Positions 1 through 4,145 of a stretch of DNA of 6,556 nucleotides are shown here, in pieces. Made by a program: the position numbers and the translations under genes. Position 1 is the first letter of the stretch. Each line of letters opens with the position of its first letter. The stretch covers positions 1 through 6,556 of the forward strand of contig CAIRSC010000098.1 of the NCBI GenBank assembly GCA_903881205.1, given 5' to 3'. This stretch comes from an uncultured bacterium. Lineage in GTDB: Bacteria > Patescibacteriota > Minisyncoccia > Phycocordibacterales > UBA2100. The notes under the pieces were generated by a model. That model was not told where the DNA came from. It did no database searches and saw only the letters and a list, made by a program, of their open reading frames with translations.

Positions 1-1
1 G

Positions 2-223
2 CTCCAGGAAACTCCGCCTGAGCTCGCTGCCGACATTATCGACAACGGCATCACCATGACCGGCGGATCATCGCTCCTGCGCAATCTTCCCGAGCTCGTC
101 TTCCGCCGTACCGGCGTGAAGGCCCGCACCGCCAAAGACGCCCCATATTGCGTGGTGAAGGGAACAGGAGAGGCACTAAAACATCTAGATACATACAAAA
201 AAGCTATTATTTCAAAACGCTAA
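2..223 (+). CDS. mreB: MreB-family actin-like cell-shape protein, C-terminal fragment (start lies outside the window)
   Basis: This is the last 73 codons of a gene cut by the window edge, ending at TAA 221-223. It reads like the C-terminal end of MreB: an opening LQETPPELAADI, then TMTGGSSLLRNLPEL at the place of the adenosine-binding loop, then RTGVKARTAKDAPYCVVKGTGEAL, which matches the MreB segment usually reading TGxPVxVAEDPLxCVxxGTG. MreB polymerises under the membrane and directs wall synthesis. Two differences from the complete MreB at 5405-6478 can be seen: the loop is GGS instead of GGG, and the tail is basic (KKAIISKR) rather than acidic. The two are therefore paralogues and not copies. 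An actin-like relative with another role cannot be excluded because the N-terminal phosphate motifs are not visible. Family assignment is fairly secure; the exact function is not. Confidence 0.85.
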   Translation, partial: LQETPPELAADIIDNGITMTGGSSLLRNLPELVFRRTGVKARTAKDAPYCVVKGTGEALKHLDTYKKAIISKR

Positions 224-226
224 GAC

Positions 227-254
227 TTGACATATCTATTTAATGTAGTATACT
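227..254 (+). promoter_or_regulatory. Sigma70-type promoter for the 165-residue membrane protein
   Basis: A perfect -35 box TTGACA (227-232) is followed after 16 bases by TATACT (249-254), one mismatch from the consensus -10. It begins four bases after the stop codon of the upstream mreB-like gene. The predicted RNA start is near 261, giving a leader of about 24 bases that contains the ribosome binding site. It is the best -35/-10 pair I found in the window. Confidence 0.8.
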
Positions 255-270
255 GATAACAGTATCAACC

Positions 271-275
271 GGAGG
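271..275 (+). promoter_or_regulatory. Shine-Dalgarno GGAGG
   Basis: GGAGG lies nine bases before the ATG at 285 and fixes that start. It is the only clear Shine-Dalgarno at a gene start in this window; the other plus-strand genes lack one. Confidence 0.8.
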
Positions 276-284
276 TTTGCTCAG

Positions 285-782
285 ATGACATTGGTCTCAC
301 GCTACACACCGTACGTGTATCTTTGCGGGTTCATTCTTGCCGCGATCATCACGGCTGTTCTCCACGGCATGCTCGGCCTCAGCGCCCTCATTGGCGCTTA
401 CGACATGGCGCAGTTCTCAGTGATCGGCTTCTACGCGGCGTTCGCCAACGTGTCCTTCTATATCACGCTGACGATCTCGCTGGTGATCGGCGGCTACGTT
501 GTGCTTGTCACCGCCGTGCAGATGGCAATGGTCGACTTTATGTCGGTCCATGTCGACAAAGAGCGAAAAGAGATCGGACTTCTGTTGCGCGGCGGGATCA
601 TGGTCTTTCTGACCGCAGTGATCACGCTGGGCACATGGGCGCTCACTCGCAGCGCTCTCAATGTAGAGCTCGGGTCAAGCATCTGGTCTGAATTTTTCTG
701 GGGACCGGTCGCGCTCGGTCTCATCTTTGTGTTGGTCACGTACGTGCTGTGGCCGCACACCGCCAAGCTGGCGAGCGACTGA
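285..782 (+). CDS. Four-helix integral membrane protein of unknown function
   Basis: The product has 165 residues and I do not recognise its family. Hydrophobic stretches at about residues 10-36, 57-85, 99-121 and 137-156 predict four membrane helices. The charged segment HVDKERKE (89-96) between helices 2 and 3 is probably a cytoplasmic loop by the positive-inside rule. The first helix could also act as an uncleaved signal anchor. No catalytic motif, metal-binding cluster or transporter signature is visible. The start is well fixed by GGAGG at 271-275 and by a strong promoter at 227-254. The gene is transcribed alone: it has its own promoter and is followed by a hairpin terminator at 803-832, with a convergent gene beyond. 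It follows an mreB-like gene, so a link to the envelope is possible, but four helices and the sequence do not clearly match MreD or any other shape protein. Confidence 0.85.
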   Translation: MTLVSRYTPYVYLCGFILAAIITAVLHGMLGLSALIGAYDMAQFSVIGFYAAFANVSFYITLTISLVIGGYVVLVTAVQMAMVDFMSVHVDKERKEIGLLLRGGIMVFLTAVITLGTWALTRSALNVELGSSIWSEFFWGPVALGLIFVLVTYVLWPHTAKLASD

Positions 783-802
783 TCTTTCGATTCGAAGAAA
801 AG

Positions 803-832
803 AAGCCCGGCGCATTTCGCGCCGGGCTTTTT
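803..832. terminator. Intrinsic terminator between convergent genes, probably bidirectional
   Basis: A perfect 11-bp stem pairs 803-813 with 819-829 around a five-base loop (ATTTC); the stem core is GCCCGGCGC. On the plus strand it runs into TTTTT (828-832). On the minus strand the stem is followed by a T-rich stretch (TTCTTTTCTTCG). It lies 20 bases after the stop of the membrane protein gene (782) and 3 bases after the stop of the minus-strand gene (833-835), so it can serve both. Confidence 0.9.
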
Positions 833-1318
833 CTATTTATTCTGTAGCTTTTCGATATCCTGCATGAGCTTGCGTAGGTCGCTTTGAATATCTGAGAGCG
901 TTTTTTGTTGCGCCTCCTCCGCTTTTTCATCGGCCGCATCTTCTTCACTCATTTCTTCCACATCTTCGGAAATGTCTTCCACATCCTCCTGCAGTTCATC
1001 AACGTCTTCCTGGATCTCGTCGACATCCTCCTGAATTTCTTCCACATCTTCCTGGATCTCTTCGATATCCTCGGCGACCTCTTCGATCGACTCAGTCGTG
1101 TAGTTGATTGTCATTTGTATGAATATCGAGAGGTAGATCGCTTCGAGGCTCACGATGGTCGTGAGCACCAGCAGCATGCGGTCAAAAGCGATGTAGCCGG
1201 CAAATGAGAGGCCGAAGCTGATGATGAAAAGGATCGTATGGAAAACGATGGAAACGGGAGATCCGACCCAGCTGGTTATCTTGAGCGCCGTCTTTTGTAC
1301 GTTATTCGGTTCGAGCAT
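833..1318 (-). CDS. Small two-helix membrane protein with an acidic heptad-repeat coiled-coil tail
   Basis: The product has 161 residues, starting at the minus-strand ATG 1316-1318. Two hydrophobic helices at about residues 22-44 and 49-71 form a hairpin joined by a short FDR turn. From residue 77 to about 125 there are seven-residue units of the type (V/I)EEIQED repeated about seven times, giving a strongly acidic coiled coil, then a short break and a second helical stretch at about 135-160. The region TSWVGSP plus TTIVSLEAIYLSIFIQ resembles the paired-helix part of DUF1003 proteins and of low-affinity iron permease-like proteins; this is a memory-based likeness, not a tested match. An upstream ATG (1453) would add 45 residues, but that extension lies inside the divergent delta' gene and is rejected. 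The start is supported by a -10-like hexamer six bases before it. Function unknown; oligomerisation through the tail is an inference. Confidence 0.8.
   Translation of the reverse strand: MLEPNNVQKTALKITSWVGSPVSIVFHTILFIISFGLSFAGYIAFDRMLLVLTTIVSLEAIYLSIFIQMTINYTTESIEEVAEDIEEIQEDVEEIQEDVDEIQEDVDELQEDVEDISEDVEEMSEEDAADEKAEEAQQKTLSDIQSDLRKLMQDIEKLQNK
951..1076 (-). repeat. Six 21-bp tandem repeats coding acidic heptads
   Basis: Six back-to-back 21-bp units begin at 951, 972, 993, 1014, 1035 and 1056, with a degenerate partial unit after 1076. Each unit codes one heptad such as VEEIQED or VDELQED. On the plus strand, units share patterns such as ATTTCTTCCACATCTTCC. The units differ at several bases, so the array is old or drifting, but protein-level periodicity is well kept. 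Such arrays can gain or lose heptads in frame. Confidence 0.85.
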
Positions 1319-1340
1319 GGCGGTATTGTACAATGGATCT
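1319..1340. promoter_or_regulatory. Symmetric divergent -10 elements for leaderless-type transcripts
   Basis: The palindrome ATTGTACAAT (1325-1334) presents TACAAT on both strands: 1329-1334 on plus, and 1330-1325 read on minus. On plus, six bases (1335-1340) separate it from ATG 1341. On minus, six bases (1324-1319) separate it from ATG 1318. RNA starting about seven bases after each hexamer would begin at the A of each ATG. No convincing -35 box and no Shine-Dalgarno is present on either side. The hexamers and spacing are seen directly; promoter use is inferred. Confidence 0.6.
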
Positions 1341-2003
1341 ATGGAATTTGTGGGGAATGTGCAGTTGGTGAGGGGAAATGACTCCGTGATACCCGCTATC
1401 TTGAAACTCCTTTCCCGGGAAATCGCAGTTGAGAACAATCCCGACATATACATCCGTACCTACGGACAGTTCGGTATCGATGAGGCGCGCGATATCCGCG
1501 AGCGTGCCGGCTCGAAGGCGCTCGGCGAGCGCCGTGCGTTCATCCTCGTGATGCCGTTCATGACCAATGAAGCGCAAAATGCACTACTCAAAGTACTCGA
1601 AGAGCCGCCGGCGGATGCGATCTTCTTTATCGTACTACCATCGCCCGAGACGCTGCTCCCGACGCTGCGCTCGCGTACCCAGACGCTTGTGCTCGAGAGT
1701 TCAATCGGAGAAAACCTTGTCGACGCCGGGAAGTTCCTCGCTGCATCTCCCGCCAAACGGCTCGACATGCTCAAGCCGCTACTGGAGAAAGACGAAGACG
1801 AGAGGCGGGATATGGGAGGTGTCATCACATTCATTTCATCTCTCGAGCGCATGCTGGGAGACAGGCGTAGTTCGGAGGGACTCGATGCGGCTTGCCGTGA
1901 GGGACTCGAATCGGTGTACCGTGCCCGACAATACATCGGCGACAAAGGGGCACTGATTAAGCCCTTGCTCGAGCAGATGGCGCTTCTGGTACCAGTGTTA
2001 TAA
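1341..2003 (+). CDS. holB: DNA polymerase III delta'-like clamp-loader subunit, short form
   Basis: The product has 220 residues. The core motifs are NALLKVLEEPP (residues 80-90) followed by FIVLPSPETLLPTLRSRTQ (96-114), the arrangement of delta' and related clamp-loader AAA+ proteins. The preceding GIDEARDIRERAGSKAL (45-61) fits the delta' segment before it. Compared with usual delta' (about 300 or more residues), the N-terminal P-loop region and the four zinc-binding cysteines are absent, and the usual SRC motif reads SRT (111-113). It would load the sliding clamp at the replication fork as a non-hydrolysing subunit; that role is inferred. ATG 1341 is chosen because it sits six bases from a -10-like hexamer. 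An in-frame ATG at 1317 would add eight residues and overlap the divergent start. The stop codon overlaps the -10 element of the next gene. Confidence 0.8.
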   Translation: MEFVGNVQLVRGNDSVIPAILKLLSREIAVENNPDIYIRTYGQFGIDEARDIRERAGSKALGERRAFILVMPFMTNEAQNALLKVLEEPPADAIFFIVLPSPETLLPTLRSRTQTLVLESSIGENLVDAGKFLAASPAKRLDMLKPLLEKDEDERRDMGGVITFISSLERMLGDRRSSEGLDAACREGLESVYRARQYIGDKGALIKPLLEQMALLVPVL

Positions 2004-2004
2004 T
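1996..2004 (+). promoter_or_regulatory. Extended -10 promoter six bases before the ATG at 2011
   Basis: TGTTATAAT (1996-2004) is a perfect extended -10 element (TG, one base, then TATAAT). Six bases (2005-2010) separate it from ATG 2011, so transcription would start at or next to the A of the start codon. The TAA stop of holB (2001-2003) lies inside the hexamer. No good -35 is visible, which is common with extended -10 promoters. Confidence 0.7.
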
Positions 2005-2010
2005 CATCTC

Positions 2011-2337
2011 ATGTCGGACAAGACAATTATTGCCATTGAAAAATTAACGGCCCGCATGGAACGCGGTTTTAAACAGACTGACGCTCGCATAGAGAAACTC
2101 GCGGGATTAGTCGCCGATGGATACTCGGAGATTGATGAGCGTTTCGACGCGATTGAATCGGAAATGCGGGTAGGATTTACAGAGCTCAAACAGATATGCG
2201 ATCGAATTGATACTCGTCTTGCTGCACTTGAGCATGCCGTGTTCGGAGCCTCTCTTTCGGGTCCTACCAAGGATTTCGACGCCGAGACATTGATCCGTCG
2301 ATTAGAAAAATTAGAAAAAGCAGTCTATAAAAAATAA
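2011..2337 (+). CDS. Small soluble coiled-coil protein of unknown function
   Basis: The product has 108 residues, is almost wholly helical and is highly charged. It has no membrane segment or signal peptide. Hydrophobic residues recur at heptad-like spacing in RIEKLAGLV (26-34), IDERFDAIESEM (41-52) and ICDRIDTRLAALEHAV (62-77). A break around GASLSGPTKD (79-88) is followed by a short C-terminal helix RRLEKLEKAV. No enzymatic motif is seen. Proteins of this look (short, repeated D-R-hydrophobic heptads) are common as uncharacterised genes in Parcubacteria; that is recollection, not a search result. The gene sits between holB and frr, with seven bases after the holB stop and one base before the frr ATG. 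It carries its own extended -10 promoter. The ATG at 2011 is the only sensible start. A structural or scaffolding role is possible but unproven. Confidence 0.8.
   Translation: MSDKTIIAIEKLTARMERGFKQTDARIEKLAGLVADGYSEIDERFDAIESEMRVGFTELKQICDRIDTRLAALEHAVFGASLSGPTKDFDAETLIRRLEKLEKAVYKK
2326..2331 (+). promoter_or_regulatory. Possible -10 element (TATAAA) just before frr
   Basis: TATAAA lies seven bases before ATG 2339 in an A-rich stretch at the 3' end of the preceding gene. No Shine-Dalgarno precedes frr. The sequence is low-complexity, so chance is a real alternative. Confidence 0.35.
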
Positions 2338-2338
2338 T

Positions 2339-2893
2339 ATGATGGATTACGATTTCAAGCCGTTGGACACTAAGTTAGCAGATGCAAAAGAGTGGCTCGC
2401 CAAAGAATATCGAAGCTTGCGCACGGGTCGCGCATCACCCGCGATTCTCGACAGTGTGATGGTTTCAGCCTACGGCTCAATGACACCGCTGAAGCAAGTA
2501 GGCAACGTGTCTACCGAAGACGCACGCACGTTGCGCGTGAGCGCGTATGATCCAGGTGTCATCAAAGATATCGAGCGCGCGATCTCTGCGGCCAATCTCG
2601 GCGTGGGCACTTCATCCGACGGCAACACGGTACGCGTCACTTTTCCTGATCTCACATCGGAGCGACGAGAGCAGCTCGTAAAGGTTGCCAAGGGCAAGCT
2701 CGAAGAGGCGCGCACTGCGGTGCGCATCGCACGCGATGAATCGTGGAAAGAGATCCAGGAGCGCGAGCGCGAAGGAACGCTGACCGAAGACGATAAGTTT
2801 GCGCTCAAAGAAGACCTTCAAAAGAAAGTAGATGCCGCCAATGATGGCCTCGAAAAAGCATTTGATGCAAAAGAGACAGAGATGAGCAGCTAG
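2339..2893 (+). CDS. frr: Ribosome recycling factor
   Basis: The product has 184 residues, the usual RRF length (185 in E. coli). It splits post-termination ribosomes together with EF-G in the cytoplasm. Conserved blocks appear in order: RTGRASPAILD (28-38), YGSMTPLKQV (45-54), EDARTLRVSAYD (60-71), IERAISAANLGVG (78-90), DGNTVRV (94-100) and LTSERREQLVK (105-115), then the long helices of the three-helix bundle. Arg132, which is important for ribosome binding in E. coli RRF, lines up with Arg132 here without a gap. Two adjacent ATGs (2339 and 2342) could start translation; the difference is one residue. The TAG stop (2891-2893) is followed at once by TAA. There is no Shine-Dalgarno. Upstream neighbours here are not the usual tsf-pyrH pair of many bacteria. 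Confidence 0.97.
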   Translation: MMDYDFKPLDTKLADAKEWLAKEYRSLRTGRASPAILDSVMVSAYGSMTPLKQVGNVSTEDARTLRVSAYDPGVIKDIERAISAANLGVGTSSDGNTVRVTFPDLTSERREQLVKVAKGKLEEARTAVRIARDESWKEIQEREREGTLTEDDKFALKEDLQKKVDAANDGLEKAFDAKETEMSS

Positions 2894-2970
2894 TAAGTAG
2901 TCGATAGAAAATAGTTAGTAGTACAATGCAGTGCACTACCTATCTAATTACTACTATCTAATCACTACCC
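2894..2970. repeat. Intergenic inverted and direct repeats between frr and rseP
   Basis: This AT-rich stretch is made of variants of TAGTTAGTAGT and its complement. The segment 2912-2922 pairs with 2950-2960 in 10 of 11 positions, giving a hairpin with a 27-base loop that itself holds TGCAGTGCA. TATCTAAT occurs twice in direct orientation (2941-2948 and 2955-2962). It has no T-tract after the stem, so it is not a standard terminator. It could be a dispersed intergenic repeat or an mRNA structure. Confidence 0.6.
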
Positions 2971-2978
2971 TTTATGAT

Positions 2979-4061
2979 ATGACCATCCTGCTCGTCATTG
3001 CGATACTCGTGCTACTTATCGTAGTGCACGAGCTGGGCCATTTCATTGCCGCAAAATTGTTCGGCGTAAGCGTCGAGGAATTTGGTGTGGGATATCCGCC
3101 GCGCGCATTCACGTTGGGTGTGTGGGGCGGGACCGAATACACGCTCAATTGGATACCATTCGGGGGATTCGTTCGCCTCTTCGGCGATGAGGGTGTGGTT
3201 GCTCACGGGCGCGGCAGTTTTGCCGACGCCGCGCGCTGGAAACAGGCGGTTATTCTGGTCGCGGGGGTGAGTATGAATATTATCGCAGCATTTTTCCTTT
3301 TCTTCGGTGCGTATTCGCTCGGCATTCTCCATGTGATCGACGATCAATCGACACCGCGTGCGGAGCTTTTGATCACCGACATCGTGCCGGGATCCCCGGC
3401 AGACACATCGGGACTCAAGGCGGGGGATCAATTGGTAAGTCTCGCGGACGATGGCGGCGCTGGCGCAACGCTTACTCCTGATGGCGTCCTTGAATTCGTA
3501 AGTTCGCACGGCGGACAAAGTCTTTCAATGATGTACGTGCGGGCAGGCGCGACCTCAACCTCATCGCTGACCCCCGCACATGCGGTGGTGACGCAGGATT
3601 CCGGCCGTCCGGCGATCGGTGTCGGCCTCGCGCTCGTCACAAAAGAATCGATCCCATTCTTTCCGGCAGTGAAAGCGTCGATCATGAGTGTCTACAACAC
3701 GTTCGTCGTGGTGGGCCAGGGATTGTGGACGATTATCGACGGCGCCGCACACGGAGCGCCTAATCTCAAAGATGTGACCGGGCCCGTCGGGCTCGTGAGC
3801 GTGGTCGGCGAGGCATCACGCAGTGGCATCGGATACATTCTCTCGCTCGCCGCATTCATATCGGTGAACCTGGCCGTAATCAATCTCATCCCGATCCCCG
3901 CGCTCGACGGCGGGCGTCTGGTGATTGTCGCGCTTGAGGCCATCATTCGCCGGCCTGCGCCGCGGATCGCGATGCAGACACTCAATGCGCTGGGGATATT
4001 CCTGATCTTGCTTTTAATGGTCGTCGTGACATATAACGACGTCGCACGACTTATTGCATAA
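2979..4061 (+). CDS. rseP: RseP-like site-2 intramembrane zinc metalloprotease
   Basis: The product has 360 residues. It cuts transmembrane helices within the membrane, typically of anti-sigma factors or leftover signal peptides; the substrate here is unknown. The zinc site HELGH is at residues 17-21 in the first helix, and the third ligand is in NLIPIPALDGGR (302-313, Asp310). A PDZ domain lies at about 128-210, with DIVPGSPADTSGLKAGDQLVSL as its core. The second-helix motif is GVSMN (96-100) where many family members have GPxxN. Further membrane helices are at about 90-118, 278-305 and 335-353. ATG 2979 is chosen because the protein then begins right at the first helix (MTILLVIAIL), as is normal. 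An in-frame GTG at 2931 would add 16 unusual residues coded by the intergenic repeat. There is no Shine-Dalgarno. It lies between frr and proS on the same strand. Confidence 0.95.
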   Translation: MTILLVIAILVLLIVVHELGHFIAAKLFGVSVEEFGVGYPPRAFTLGVWGGTEYTLNWIPFGGFVRLFGDEGVVAHGRGSFADAARWKQAVILVAGVSMNIIAAFFLFFGAYSLGILHVIDDQSTPRAELLITDIVPGSPADTSGLKAGDQLVSLADDGGAGATLTPDGVLEFVSSHGGQSLSMMYVRAGATSTSSLTPAHAVVTQDSGRPAIGVGLALVTKESIPFFPAVKASIMSVYNTFVVVGQGLWTIIDGAAHGAPNLKDVTGPVGLVSVVGEASRSGIGYILSLAAFISVNLAVINLIPIPALDGGRLVIVALEAIIRRPAPRIAMQTLNALGIFLILLLMVVVTYNDVARLIA

Positions 4062-4131
4062 ACAGGGCAGACTCATCTCGTCTCGAAATAAAGGCAGTTC
4101 TGTGTCAAGTAGGGCCGCCCGCAATATGAGA

Positions 4132-4137
4132 TAGAAT
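4132..4137 (+). promoter_or_regulatory. Possible -10 element (TAGAAT) before proS
   Basis: TAGAAT lies eight bases before ATG 4146, in the 84-base gap after rseP. The gap has no Shine-Dalgarno and no terminator-like hairpin that I can see. No matching -35 box is found at 16-18 bases upstream. This would give a near-leaderless transcript. Confidence 0.35.
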
Positions 4138-4145
4138 GATTCGCA

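Noticed and set aside
951..1076. CRISPR-like array
   Set aside because: The 21-bp units are directly adjacent with no spacers and code heptads in frame.
1221..1340. Longer start of the delta' gene (ATG 1221 or 1317)
   Set aside because: The first would overlap the divergent gene by about 100 bases and has no support; the second overlaps the divergent start codon. ATG 1341 has a -10-like hexamer at the right distance and gives a delta'-like start.
1319..1453. N-terminal extension of the minus-strand membrane protein from an ATG at 1453
   Set aside because: The extra 45 residues are antisense to the delta' coding sequence and cross the divergent promoter. The residues look random, and the shorter start at 1318 begins just before the first membrane helix.
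1460..1945. Minus-strand open frame of 161 codons opposite the delta' gene
   Set aside because: Serine- and arginine-rich antisense shadow with no recognisable domain or start signal.
2931..2978. Upstream GTG start for rseP
   Set aside because: The added 16 residues (tyrosine-rich) come from the intergenic repeat, while ATG 2979 gives the typical RseP start directly before the first helix.
4103..4108. TGTCAA as a minus-strand -35 box (TTGACA)
   Set aside because: There is no -10-like hexamer at 16-18 bases further on the minus strand and no minus-strand gene there.
4062..4145. Terminator or riboswitch between rseP and proS
   Set aside because: No stable stem followed by a T-tract and no known riboswitch pattern could be seen; only a weak -10-like TAGAAT near the ATG.
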